A program made the position numbers and the translations under genes. Below the pieces are notes generated by a model. That model saw only the letters and a list, made by a program, of their open reading frames with translations, did no database searches and was not told the DNA's origin. Shown here piece after piece: positions 9,165-16,706 of a stretch of 64,000 nt of DNA. The DNA is from DASSUW01 sp963844205 (GTDB lineage Bacteria; Actinomycetota; Thermoleophilia; Solirubrobacterales; Solirubrobacteraceae), in assembly GCA_963844205.1 (NCBI GenBank), contig CAWJNK010000013.1, positions 496,001 to 560,000 of the forward strand, in the 5' to 3' direction. Position 1 is the first letter of the stretch. Each line of letters starts with the position of its first letter.

Positions 9165-10637
9165 TCAGCGGCGCCGGAAGATCTCGTACACCGCCCCGTG
9201 CGTGTTGGAGAGCACGTAGAGGTGGCCGTCCGGGCCGGTGTGGACGTCCGTGACGAGCCCAAAGTTGCGCCCGAAGAGCAGGCTCTCGCTCTCGGTGATC
9301 TCCCACTTCCCGACGTTGTCCGCGACGCGGTCCTCGAGCCGCGGGTCGTCGACCGCCACCTTGCGGCGGTTGCCGGTCAGCTGGATGCGGAACAGGTGGC
9401 CCCCCTGGAGGAAGTCGCGTGAGCCGCCCATGAACAGGTCGCCCGCATACTGCGGCCCGAGCGCACCGCCGGCGAGGAAGCCCATGCCGCCGGGCCCGAG
9501 CTCGAACTTCCAACTCAGCTCGGGGTCGCTGAAGTGCGCGCCCGGGAGCATGAACAGGCGCGAGAGCGCCTCCTGCGGCGTGTCGGCGATGTTGGTCGGC
9601 GGCCAGCGGTTCTGCTGGAGGCCGAAGTAGCCGTTGGGCGCGAACGGGTCGTTGGTCGGGCCCATCGTGGTCTCGATCGCCTTGAACTGCGCGACACGCG
9701 ATGCCGGTCCCATGATCTGGATCCAGCCGGAGTTCATGCCGGGCTCGACGCGGTTGACCTCGCTGAACGAGTCGTCGCCGTTCTCCTGCTCCCACAAATC
9801 GCCTGACACGGGGTCCACGGCCATGCCGAACGAGTTGCGGATGCCGTAGGCGAACAGCTTCTGGACGTTCGCGCCGACCGGGCCGCCCATCGCCGCGCCG
9901 GCGGCGAAGAACGGGTTGTCGGTGGGCGCCGTGCCGTCGTCGTTCAAGCGCACGATCACCCCCGTCCGGTGCGCGTCGTCCGGTGCCGGACCGCCGAACT
10001 GATCGTCCGGGATGCCGGGGCCGAACGGCCCGTTCACGAGGTTCTGCGTCTGGCCGCGCCGCCCGGTGTCGCCGACGATCGCGTACAGCTTGCCATCGCT
10101 TCCGAACCTGAGCACGCCGCCGTTGTGGTTCCCTCGCGCCGTCTGGCCGGCGTCCTGCTGGAAGGCACGGAACCGGATGATCGGGTTGCCTGCGGTCGCG
10201 GTCAGCGTCGAGCCGTCCCAGTGGAACCGGTCGACCCGGTTGGCGAGCAGGTCCACCGCGGTGCTGCTGTTGCTATCGGCGCCGGTGTTGCTCTCGCTCC
10301 AGAACAGGTACACGAACCCGTTGGTCGCGAAGTTCGGGTGCAGCGCGATCCCGAGCAGCCCGCGCTCGGAGTTCGAGTTGACGTTGAGATCGAGCACCGG
10401 GGCGGCCTGGACCGCCCCGCCGACGACGCGCTTGACGCGGCCGCTGGCCTTCTCGAGCACGAGCGCGTCGCCCGGCCCGATGAACGCCATCGAGACCGGC
10501 TGGCTCAGGCCGGAGGCCGCGGTCCGGACCCCGAGGTTGGGATCGACCACCTCCGGTGCCTGCGCCTCCGCGCTGCCCGCGCAGGCCAACGACACTCCCA
10601 AGGCGAACAGCAACGCCGACTGCTTGGTCCGTCTCAT
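9165..10637 (-). CDS. PQQ-dependent sugar dehydrogenase (GSDH family), exported
   Basis: A 490-aa beta-propeller protein of the glucose/sorbosone dehydrogenase family, expected to oxidise sugars outside the membrane with PQQ. The N-terminus (KQSALLFALGVSLACAGSAEA) is a Sec signal peptide with an AxA cleavage site near residue 26. Family landmarks are RGLLGIALHPNF, HNGGVLRFGSDGKLYAIVGD (propeller blade with the catalytic-region His), YGIRNSFGMAVDP and LWEQENGDDSFSEVNR. ATG 10637 is preceded on the coding strand by GGGAGGG (10644-10650). It stands alone between hairpins. The exact sugar, and whether the PQQ ligands are complete, need an alignment. Confidence 0.9.
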   Translation of the reverse strand: MRRTKQSALLFALGVSLACAGSAEAQAPEVVDPNLGVRTAASGLSQPVSMAFIGPGDALVLEKASGRVKRVVGGAVQAAPVLDLNVNSNSERGLLGIALHPNFATNGFVYLFWSESNTGADSNSSTAVDLLANRVDRFHWDGSTLTATAGNPIIRFRAFQQDAGQTARGNHNGGVLRFGSDGKLYAIVGDTGRRGQTQNLVNGPFGPGIPDDQFGGPAPDDAHRTGVIVRLNDDGTAPTDNPFFAAGAAMGGPVGANVQKLFAYGIRNSFGMAVDPVSGDLWEQENGDDSFSEVNRVEPGMNSGWIQIMGPASRVAQFKAIETTMGPTNDPFAPNGYFGLQQNRWPPTNIADTPQEALSRLFMLPGAHFSDPELSWKFELGPGGMGFLAGGALGPQYAGDLFMGGSRDFLQGGHLFRIQLTGNRRKVAVDDPRLEDRVADNVGKWEITESESLLFGRNFGLVTDVHTGPDGHLYVLSNTHGAVYEIFRRR

Positions 10638-10678
10638 CTGAAACCCTCCCCCACAGGATGGACGGCGGGTGCTACGCG

Positions 10679-10713
10679 CGCGGGGCCCCGCCGGTTCAAC
10701 GGCGGGGCCCGCG
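10679..10713. terminator. strong GC hairpin
   Basis: Arms 10679-10693 and 10700-10713 (CGCGGG, CCCCGCCG type) form a 14-bp stem with one bulge and the loop GTTCAA. It lies about 40 bases upstream of the sugar dehydrogenase start. Together with the next hairpin it may insulate that gene from minus-strand transcription coming from the decayed region. Confidence 0.55.
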
Positions 10714-10742
10714 GGAGGGTCTTCGTCAGGGGGCTCGACCGC

Positions 10743-10765
10743 CCGGGAGCCGTGCCGGCTCCCGG
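10743..10765. terminator. hairpin, 9-bp perfect stem
   Basis: CCGGGAGCC at 10743-10751 pairs with GGCTCCCGG at 10757-10765 around a 5-base loop. It follows the minus-strand stop at 10772 by a few bases, the normal place for a terminator, which hints that a real gene once ended there. Confidence 0.5.
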
Positions 10766-10771
10766 TTCAGG

Positions 10772-10864
10772 TCACCAGGTCGAGTCGAAGGTGCCCGGGC
10801 GCTGCACCGGGGGAATCTCACGCACCGTGGGGAGGGAGTAGGCGTGAGCGGTGGCGACGGGCAT
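10772..10864 (-). other. short ORF or 3' remnant ending at a hairpin
   Basis: The frame reads open from 10924 (in-frame TGA at 10925-10927) to a TGA at 10772. From ATG 10864 it encodes about 30 residues, MPVATAHAYSL then PTVREIPPVQRPGTFDSTW; a GTG at 10888 would add eight. Its stop is followed within 10 bases by the 10743-10765 hairpin, as for a real gene end. I do not recognise it. It may be the tail of a gene lost with the arsM decay next to it, or a small protein. The rest of 10865-11087 shows no coding sequence I can support. Confidence 0.3.
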
Positions 10865-11087
10865 GCGGGGTGTGACGGTGACGGTCACGGCGAAGTCCTT
10901 AGCGGGAGCGACGGCCGCGGCGGCTCAGACGCACCTGGTGCGCGGCGGCGGCGTGGATGAGGTGGATGTCGGTCGGGCTCATGGGCGGCATACTCTCGCC
11001 GCGCGCCGGCCGGCTCCATCGCGCTGTCCGGTGTCTTGCGGTTCGGCCGCCCACCCGCTGCGTACGGGCAGCCACACCGTGTCCTCG

Positions 11088-11285
11088 CTACTCGGGCTTG
11101 AGGGCGCGGACGATGGCCGAGCCGGCGTGGTCGTGCACCCGGTGGGTCTCGGTGATCTCGACGTCGTCGAAGCCGGCGTTGTGGAGCGCGATCGCGAATT
11201 CGACGCGCGTCAGGGCGCCGGCGACGCAGCCGGTCCACTGCTCCATGTCCCGGCGCGTGGCGAGGTCCATGTCGGGCAGCACTGA
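11088..11285 (-). pseudogene. arsM: 3' remnant of arsenite methyltransferase (ArsM)
   Basis: The frame ending at 11088 encodes DMDLATRRDMEQWTGCVAGA, LTRVEFAIALHNAGFDDVEI and THRVHDHAGSAIVRALKPE. This matches the C-terminal quarter of actinobacterial arsenite S-adenosylmethyltransferases, including the conserved WTGCVAGAL segment with its arsenic-binding Cys. Upstream of about 11285 the homology stops abruptly and no methyltransferase core follows before the tetR gene, so about three quarters of the gene is gone. Family assignment is by motif memory; a profile search would settle it. Confidence 0.7.
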
Positions 11286-11320
11286 CGAGCACAGCGATGA
11301 GCCTTGCTCAGGCATTCGGG

Positions 11321-11345
11321 AGCTCGCGAGCTCACCGGGTGAGCT
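11321..11345. terminator. hairpin after tetR
   Basis: AGCTCACC (11329-11336) and GGTGAGCT (11338-11345) form an 8-bp stem at the very end of the TetR gene, beside a second palindrome GAGCTCGCGAGCTC (11320-11333). The two are mutually exclusive folds. Likely ends minus-strand transcription of tetR. Confidence 0.5.
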
Positions 11346-11931
11346 ACGCCTGCGGGCGGTAGCGGAGGCCGTCGAGGGCGATCCGCAGCATGTGCTGGTT
11401 CTGGGCTGGGTCGGCGGCGGGGATCTTGGCGATCCCCATGACCATCTGGAGGACCTCGCCGATGCCGACGTCCGGGCGCACGATGCCCGCCTCCTGGGCG
11501 CGCGTGAGCAGCGGCTCGCCCGACTCGAACAGCGACGCGCGGCAGACCTTGAAGAGCTGCGCGTCGTGGTCGAGGTAGTTGAGGAGCTCGTGGACGAGCG
11601 CCTGCTTGGTGGCGATGTAGCCGATGAAGCGGTCGAACCAGGCGCTGAGCGCCTCCCAGGGGTCGGCGTCGTCGAGCTCGGCCGCTGAGCGACAGATCTC
11701 GTCGACCTCGCCCACGTACAGCGCCTCGAGCAGCGCCTGGCGATTCGGGAAGTGGCGGTAGAGCGTGCCGATCCCGACCCCCGCGCGGCGCGCGATCTCC
11801 TCGAGCGCCGTCGATTCGCCTCCCTCCGCGAACGCCTCTCGCGCAGCGGCCAGCACCTTCTCGTAGTTGCGCCGCGCGTCCGCGCGCTTGGGGCGCACGA
11901 CGAGGGTCTCGGTGCCTGGGGTGGTGCTCAT
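11344..11931 (-). CDS. TetR-family transcriptional repressor
   Basis: A 195-aa regulator. The N-terminal helix-turn-helix (residues 15-62) shows the family run ALEEIARRAGVGIGTLYRHF followed by FPNRQALLEALY. The C-terminal ligand domain is all-helical and resembles the SbtR/QacR-like C-terminal class. It diverges from the MFS exporter at 11981 with only 49 bases between starts. That gap is filled by two tandem palindromes overlapping the exporter promoter, so it almost certainly represses the exporter and probably itself. The inducer would be an exporter substrate. Confidence 0.93.
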   Translation of the reverse strand: MSTTPGTETLVVRPKRADARRNYEKVLAAAREAFAEGGESTALEEIARRAGVGIGTLYRHFPNRQALLEALYVGEVDEICRSAAELDDADPWEALSAWFDRFIGYIATKQALVHELLNYLDHDAQLFKVCRASLFESGEPLLTRAQEAGIVRPDVGIGEVLQMVMGIAKIPAADPAQNQHMLRIALDGLRYRPQA

Positions 11932-11944
11932 GTTAGCGTTCCCG

Positions 11945-11973
11945 TTGACAAACGGAGGGTGCCTCCGTATAGT
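11945..11973 (+). promoter_or_regulatory. near-consensus promoter of the MFS exporter
   Basis: TTGACA (11945-11950), a 17-base spacer and TATAGT (11968-11973): six of six and five of six matches to the housekeeping sigma consensus. The predicted start of transcription is 11980-11981, which is the first base of the GTG start codon, so the transcript should be leaderless. Confidence 0.85.
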
Positions 11974-11990
11974 TCTGGAGGTGGCCTCCG
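11953..11990. promoter_or_regulatory. tandem TetR operators
   Basis: Two copies of a GGAGG-N-GCCTCCG palindrome, at 11954-11967 and 11977-11990, are spaced 23 bp apart centre to centre. The first fills the -35/-10 spacer and the second covers the start of transcription and the first codons. The left copy extends to CGGAGGGTGCCTCCG. The position fits steric repression by the divergent TetR protein. Confidence 0.75.
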
Positions 11991-13465
11991 CTTATTCTAG
12001 CCCGTCCGGCGACCGCCGTCGATGGGCAACGCTCATCATCGTCTGCTTCGCGCAGCTCATGATCGTCCTCGACGTCACGATCGTGAACGTCGCGCTCCCC
12101 GCCATCCAGCACGACCTCGGCTTCAGTCAGTCGAACCTGACGTGGGTCGTCAACGCGTTCCTCGTCACGTTCGGCAGCCTGCTGCTCCTCGCCGGCCGTC
12201 TCGGTGACCTCCTCGGTCGACGGCGCGTCTTCCTCTCCGGCCTCGTCACGTTCACGGCCGCTTCGCTGCTCTGCGGTGTCGCCTCGACCCAGGCGGAGCT
12301 GATCGGCGCCCGACTGCTCCAGGGCGTCGGCGCCGCTGCCCAGGCGTCCGTGATCCTGGCGATCATCGTCACCGAGTTCCCCGGCGCGGTCGAGCGCGCC
12401 CGCGCGATGAGCGCGTACGTGTTCGTCTCGGTCGCCGGCGGCTCGCTCGGCCTCCTCGCCGGCGGCCTGCTCACCGAGGCGCTGAGCTGGCATTGGATCT
12501 TCTTCGTCAACCTCCCCATCGGCATCGTCACGTTCTTGCTGGGCCGTGCAGTGATCCGCGCCGACCGCGGGCTCGGGCTCCAGCACGGCGTCGACTGGCT
12601 CGGCTCGCTGCTCGTCACCGCGTCGCTCATGAGCGCGATCTACGCCATCGTCGCGGTGACCACCTACGGCTGGACGTCGGCGCAGGTGCTCGGGACGGGC
12701 GCCCTCGCCGCCGTGCTCATGGCCGCGTTCCTGGCGCTCGAGGCGCGAATCGAGAACCCGATCATGCCGCTGCGCATCCTGCGGGTGCCCGGGCTGATCA
12801 ACGCGAGCCTCGTCCGCGGCTTCCTCGTGACGGGGATGTACTCGACGTTCTTCCTCGGCACGCTCTATCTCGAGCACGTCCGCCACTACAGCGCCCTCGA
12901 GACGGGCGCGGCGTTCCTGCCGTGGACGCTCACGGTCGCGCTGCTCTCCCAGGGCATCACGGCGCGGCTCGTCGCCCGGTTCGGGCCGCTTTCCGTGCTC
13001 ACGACGGGCATGGCGATCGCCGCCGCCGGCCTGCTGCTGTTCGGCACGGTCGGACCGGACACCGCCTTCTTCCCCACGATCTTCCTCGCGTCCTTCGCGA
13101 TCGGCCTGGGCGTCGGCAACGCGTTCATGCCGCTGCTGACGCTGGCGATGGCCGAGGTTCCGGCCGCCGACGCCGGGCTCGCCTCGGGAATCACGAACGT
13201 CTCCCAGCAGATCAGCGGTGCGCTCGGCCTCGCCGTGCTGAGCACCGTCGCCGCCAACCACACGCAGGGGCTGCTGTCCGACGGCAACGGGCTCACGAGC
13301 TCACTGCTCGGCGGCTACCACGTCGCCTTCCTCGTCGGCGCCCTCGCCATCGTCGCCGGGATCGTCCTCGCCATGGCCCTGCTGCGACCGCGCGATCCGC
13401 AGCTCGCCGTCGACTCGGTCGACCGCATCCCCGCCCGACTCACCATGGAGGAACAAGCCGCATGA
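11981..13465 (+). CDS. MFS drug exporter, DHA2 (14-helix, EmrB/QacA) family
   Basis: A 494-aa membrane protein with about 14 transmembrane helices. Family motifs include LDVTIVNVALPAIQHDLGFS (helix 1, motif D1), LLAGRLGDLLGRRRVFLSGL (motif A), a GARLLQGVGAA segment (motif B) and the motif C-like helix GGSLGLLAGGLLTE. It is a proton-driven multidrug exporter by family. GTG 11981 is chosen because it coincides with the predicted start of transcription; the open frame runs further upstream only through the tetR gene. Its stop overlaps the ATG of a small ORF (ATGA at 13462). Confidence 0.92.
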   Translation: MASAYSSPSGDRRRWATLIIVCFAQLMIVLDVTIVNVALPAIQHDLGFSQSNLTWVVNAFLVTFGSLLLLAGRLGDLLGRRRVFLSGLVTFTAASLLCGVASTQAELIGARLLQGVGAAAQASVILAIIVTEFPGAVERARAMSAYVFVSVAGGSLGLLAGGLLTEALSWHWIFFVNLPIGIVTFLLGRAVIRADRGLGLQHGVDWLGSLLVTASLMSAIYAIVAVTTYGWTSAQVLGTGALAAVLMAAFLALEARIENPIMPLRILRVPGLINASLVRGFLVTGMYSTFFLGTLYLEHVRHYSALETGAAFLPWTLTVALLSQGITARLVARFGPLSVLTTGMAIAAAGLLLFGTVGPDTAFFPTIFLASFAIGLGVGNAFMPLLTLAMAEVPAADAGLASGITNVSQQISGALGLAVLSTVAANHTQGLLSDGNGLTSSLLGGYHVAFLVGALAIVAGIVLAMALLRPRDPQLAVDSVDRIPARLTMEEQAA

Positions 13466-13743
13466 CGTCCGCCGAATCCCGGAGGGTCCGACGCGTCTCC
13501 GACGCAGTCCTCGCCTCCTACATCCACGAGATCTCGGCACGCACGGGCTCCGGGGCGACCCCGGCGCCGGAACGCCGGCACCGGTCTCACCCCGCTCCGT
13601 CGGACCGTCGGGCGAGGTGGTCCTCGGCGAGCGCCATGAGCGCCCGGGTGGCCGGTGAGACCCGGACGTTGCGCCGGCTGATGAACGCGAAGACCTCGTG
13701 CAACGGCGGGTCGAGGGACACGCTGGCCAGCCGGACGCCGTAG
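13462..13743 (+). CDS. small ORF coupled to the MFS exporter
   Basis: The ATG at 13462 overlaps the exporter TGA, the usual sign of coupling. The first 30 residues (TSAESRRVRRVSDAV, LASYIHEISAR) look like a conserved short actinobacterial peptide; after that the frame is Arg/Pro-rich, runs through the 13561-13584 hairpin and overlaps the convergent LysR gene by 157 bases. The true product is probably short and the tail accidental read-through caused by loss of the native stop. Function unknown. Confidence 0.4.
   Translation: MTSAESRRVRRVSDAVLASYIHEISARTGSGATPAPERRHRSHPAPSDRRARWSSASAMSARVAGETRTLRRLMNAKTSCNGGSRDTLASRTP
13561..13584. terminator. bidirectional hairpin between convergent genes
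   Basis: CCGGCGCCGG (13561-13570) pairs with CCGGCACCGG (13575-13584) with one G-T pair and the loop AACG. It lies between the exporter end and the LysR stop at 13587. Confidence 0.65.
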
Positions 13744-14498
13744 CCGAGACCGTCGACGAGCGCACGGGTGACGAGCGTGTCCGCGAGACCTCGGGCGGCG
13801 AGTTCGAGGGCAGCGTGGGCGTGCTGCACCTCGATACGCGGCCGGATGGCGATCCCTGCACGCTGGGCGCGCTCGGCGAGCTGTCTGCGCGTGGGGTCCT
13901 CGTCCCCCCATCGGGCTTCCGGGAGCACGAGGACGGCCTCGCCGAGCTGCTCGATCGTCACGGAACGGCTGGGCCCGTCGGGGCGCGCGGTCGCGTAGAC
14001 GACCTCGAACTGCGCCACCGCGGGGCTGACTTGGAGCCCCTCGTCGTCGATCGGCAGCGCCACGAGGCCGGCTTCCAGGCGCCCGGCGCGGACGGCGTCC
14101 GCGAGCTCGCTGGAGTTCTGCCCGACGACCCGGATCGCCACCTCCGGATGCCGCTGCGCGAAGTCCTCGACGAGACCCGGCAGCAGCAGGTGCTCGGCGG
14201 TGCTGAACGTGCCCAGCGAGGCCGTGCCCCCGGCCAGCGTGCGCGCCCGCCGCACGACATCTGATGCTTCGCCGGCCGCCGCGAGCGTGCGCTCGGCCTC
14301 CGGCTGCAGCAGCCGGCCGGCGTCCGTGAGCTCCAGGCGGCGGCCGGTGCGGACGAAGAGCGCGACGCCGAGCTCGGCTTCGAGGTGGGCGATCTGCTCG
14401 GAGACGCTCGGGCGAGCGAGGCGCAGCACGTCCGCCGCGGCGGTGAACGAGCCGTGCTGGGCCGCGGCAAGGAAGTAGGTCAACTGCTGCAGCGTCAT
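13587..14498 (-). CDS. LysR-family transcriptional regulator
   Basis: A 303-aa regulator starting MTLQQLTYFLAAAQHGSFTA, with a winged HTH (PSVSEQIAHLEAELGVALFVR) and a periplasmic-binding-like effector domain from about residue 90. ATG 14498 is chosen over the 14-codon upstream extension because the family begins exactly there. It diverges from the flavin monooxygenase at 14579, and a palindrome at 14505-14523 sits in the short gap, so regulation of the monooxygenase/SDR pair is likely. The effector is unknown. Confidence 0.9.
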   Translation of the reverse strand: MTLQQLTYFLAAAQHGSFTAAADVLRLARPSVSEQIAHLEAELGVALFVRTGRRLELTDAGRLLQPEAERTLAAAGEASDVVRRARTLAGGTASLGTFSTAEHLLLPGLVEDFAQRHPEVAIRVVGQNSSELADAVRAGRLEAGLVALPIDDEGLQVSPAVAQFEVVYATARPDGPSRSVTIEQLGEAVLVLPEARWGDEDPTRRQLAERAQRAGIAIRPRIEVQHAHAALELAARGLADTLVTRALVDGLGYGVRLASVSLDPPLHEVFAFISRRNVRVSPATRALMALAEDHLARRSDGAG

Positions 14499-14504
14499 TG
14501 TTTC

Positions 14505-14523
14505 CCGTAGGCGTTTCCTACGG
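14505..14523. promoter_or_regulatory. LysR-type palindrome
   Basis: CCGTAGG (14505-14511) and CCTACGG (14517-14523) form a perfect 7-base inverted repeat with a 5-base gap, six bases upstream of the lysR start and 56 before the monooxygenase ATG. Size and place match a LysR recognition site for divergent control. Confidence 0.6.
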
Positions 14524-14578
14524 CAAGCGCAGTCAATCACCTCTCGCTCGCGCAGGCGTGAAGCCAGACACTGTGTGC

Positions 14579-15874
14579 ATGAGCTACTGCGTCATCGGCG
14601 CCGGCGCCGCCGGACTCGGCGCGCTCCAAGTCCTTCTTGACGAAGGATTCTCCGTCGACTGCTTCGAACGCGCCGATCGCGTCGGCGGGCACTGGCACAC
14701 CGACTACGACTGCCTGCACCTGATCACGCCGCGCGGCTCGTCCGGCTTCGACGGGTTCCCGATGCCGCCGGAGTATCCACTGTTCCCCAGCCGCGACCAG
14801 ATGCGCGACTACATCCTGGGCTTCGCCGCGCGGCACGGACTGGGAGCCCACATCCGGTTCAACACGGCCGTCACGTCGGCGCGGCCGCTCGGCGCGAACG
14901 GCCTCGACGGCTGGGAGGTCGTCACCTCGGAGGGCGAGCGCCGCGTCTACGACGGCGTGATCGTCGCCAACGGGCATCTCTGGGACCCGCTCGTGCCGGA
15001 CTACCCGGGGGTCTTCGACGGCCACGTGCTGCACTCCGGCCGCTACCAGAACACCGGCGACCTCGAAGGCGAGCGCGTGCTCGTCGTGGGAGCCGGCAAC
15101 TCGGGCTGTGACCTCGCCGTCGACGCCGCTCAGGCCGGCTGCCACACCACGGTCTCGGTGCGCAGCGGACTCGTGTTCCAACCGAAGACGCTGTTCGGAC
15201 GCCCGCGCTCGGAGCTTCCACTGCTCGCCCGCCTGCCGATTCGCGCTCAGGAGCGCGTGACGCGCGCGCTCATCGACGTCGCTCTCGGCCGCCCCGAGCG
15301 CTACGGACTGCCCGCGCCCACCACCCGCAACCTGCACCGCAACCGGCCCGTCGTCAACGGTCAGCTCCTGCACTTCATCCACCACGGGCGCGTCGATGTC
15401 GCGCCCGGCATCGAGCGCTTCGACGGCCACGATGTGCACTTCACGGACGGCACGTGCCGCGCGTTCGACACGATCGTCTACGCGACCGGCTTCAGGGTGA
15501 CGCTCCCCTTCCTCGAGTCGACGTCACTTCAGTGGGCAGACGGCGTCCCGCTGCGCGTGGCCGGGATGACGCTTCCCGTCGGCCTGGAGCGGCTGTTCTT
15601 CGTCGGTCTCGCCGCCCCTCGCGGCCCGCAGCTGCCCGTCTACTCGGCCCAGGCGCGACTGATCGCCAAGTTCCTCGCCGCCCCCGCGGAGTTCGCGCCG
15701 TCGGCGTTCTCCGCGCGCTCATCGCGACCCGAGTCGCGGATCGACATCCCGCGCCACGAATGGCAGCGCGACATGGACCGCACGCACCGCCGCATCGCCC
15801 GCGGCCTCCGCCGCACGCGCGTCCGCGACGACTCCCGTCCCGCGCCGCGCGAGTACCTGGCCATCCACGGATGA
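14579..15874 (+). CDS. flavin-containing monooxygenase
   Basis: A 431-aa class B flavoprotein monooxygenase. The FAD dinucleotide-binding motif GAGAAG is at residues 7-12. The identifying sequence F-D-G-H-x-x-H-S-x-x-Y lies near residue 147, and the NADPH-binding GAGNSG near 178. These together define the FMO/Baeyer-Villiger-related group that oxygenates amines, sulfides or ketones using NADPH and O2. ATG 14579 opens directly on the FAD strand (SYCVIGAGAAG). The gene diverges from lysR, and its TGA overlaps the ATG of an 18-codon SDR stub before the intact SDR gene. Confidence 0.9.
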   Translation: MSYCVIGAGAAGLGALQVLLDEGFSVDCFERADRVGGHWHTDYDCLHLITPRGSSGFDGFPMPPEYPLFPSRDQMRDYILGFAARHGLGAHIRFNTAVTSARPLGANGLDGWEVVTSEGERRVYDGVIVANGHLWDPLVPDYPGVFDGHVLHSGRYQNTGDLEGERVLVVGAGNSGCDLAVDAAQAGCHTTVSVRSGLVFQPKTLFGRPRSELPLLARLPIRAQERVTRALIDVALGRPERYGLPAPTTRNLHRNRPVVNGQLLHFIHHGRVDVAPGIERFDGHDVHFTDGTCRAFDTIVYATGFRVTLPFLESTSLQWADGVPLRVAGMTLPVGLERLFFVGLAAPRGPQLPVYSAQARLIAKFLAAPAEFAPSAFSARSSRPESRIDIPRHEWQRDMDRTHRRIARGLRRTRVRDDSRPAPREYLAIHG

Positions 15875-15927
15875 GCGTGGCGGTCATCTCCGGCGCGGCA
15901 AGCGGGATGGGCCCGGCCTTCCGATGA
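15871..15927 (+). pseudogene. 18-codon N-terminal stub of a short-chain dehydrogenase
   Basis: ATG 15871 overlaps the monooxygenase stop and encodes MSVAVISGAASGMGPAFR before a TGA at 15925. The run VISGAASGMG is the nucleotide-binding opening of an SDR (TGxxxGxG type). Its stop in turn overlaps the ATG of the full SDR at 15924. This looks like a deletion scar left where a second SDR once followed the monooxygenase, now acting as a coupling leader. Confidence 0.6.
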
Positions 15928-16655
15928 TCCGCGGTCGCCTCGAGCGGCGCGTCGCCATCGTCACCGGTGGTGCACGCGGCCAGGGCGCGTCCCACGCCGA
16001 GCGTCTCGCCCGCGAAGGCGCGACCGTGATCAGCGTCGACGTCCTCGATGCCGCCGGCGAGGAGACCACCGACCGCCTCCGCGCCGACGGGCTCGACGTC
16101 AGCTACCGTCACCTCGATGTCACCGACCCGGCCGGCTGGCAGGCGCTGGTGGCGGCCTGCGAGCGCCTGGACGTGCTCGTCAACAACGCCGGGATCATCC
16201 ACGTCTCGCCGCTGATCGAGGAGACGCTCACGGACTGGAACGAGCTGTTCGCGGTCAACGCCACCGGCACGCTGCTCGGCATGCAGGCCGCGATCCCGGC
16301 GATGCGGGCAAGCCGCGCCGGCTCGATCATCAACGTGGCAAGCATCTTCGGCGTCACCGGCTCGGAAGGCTACGTCGCCTACACGGCGAGCAAGGCAGCC
16401 ATCATCGCCATGACGAAGACCGCGGCCCTCGAGCACGCCGCCGACGGGATCCGCGTCAACGCGATCTGCCCCGGCGGCGTCTCGACCCCCATGAACGAGA
16501 ACGAGCCCGAGGGCGGCGTCGTCCCGCTCACCCCGCTCGGCCGCCGAGCGCACGTCAGCGAGATCTCAGGCGCCATCGCCTTTCTCGCGAGCGACGACGC
16601 CAGCTTCGTCACCGGGACCGAGCTCGTCATCGATGGCGGCTACCTCGCGCGCTGA
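15924..16655 (+). CDS. SDR family oxidoreductase
   Basis: A 243-aa classical short-chain dehydrogenase. TGGARGQG at residues 15-22 binds the cofactor, NNAG lies near 90, the catalytic Ser is in INVASIFG, and YVAYTASKA carries the Tyr-x3-Lys pair. Asp37 after the second strand favours NAD over NADP. The sequence is closest in style to 3-alpha(20-beta)-hydroxysteroid/cyclohexanol dehydrogenases. It is coupled through the stub to the flavin monooxygenase, so alcohol-to-ketone oxidation followed by Baeyer-Villiger-type oxygenation is a sensible pathway (inference). Confidence 0.92.
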   Translation: MIRGRLERRVAIVTGGARGQGASHAERLAREGATVISVDVLDAAGEETTDRLRADGLDVSYRHLDVTDPAGWQALVAACERLDVLVNNAGIIHVSPLIEETLTDWNELFAVNATGTLLGMQAAIPAMRASRAGSIINVASIFGVTGSEGYVAYTASKAAIIAMTKTAALEHAADGIRVNAICPGGVSTPMNENEPEGGVVPLTPLGRRAHVSEISGAIAFLASDDASFVTGTELVIDGGYLAR

Positions 16656-16706
16656 CCGAGTCGACCCGAGCGCGAGCCGGCTGGTGTCGCGATTCTGTAT
16701 CGGGAA

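Noticed and set aside
10885..11292. 135-aa minus-strand ORF
   Set aside because: Arg/Pro-rich shadow of the ArsM remnant in another frame.
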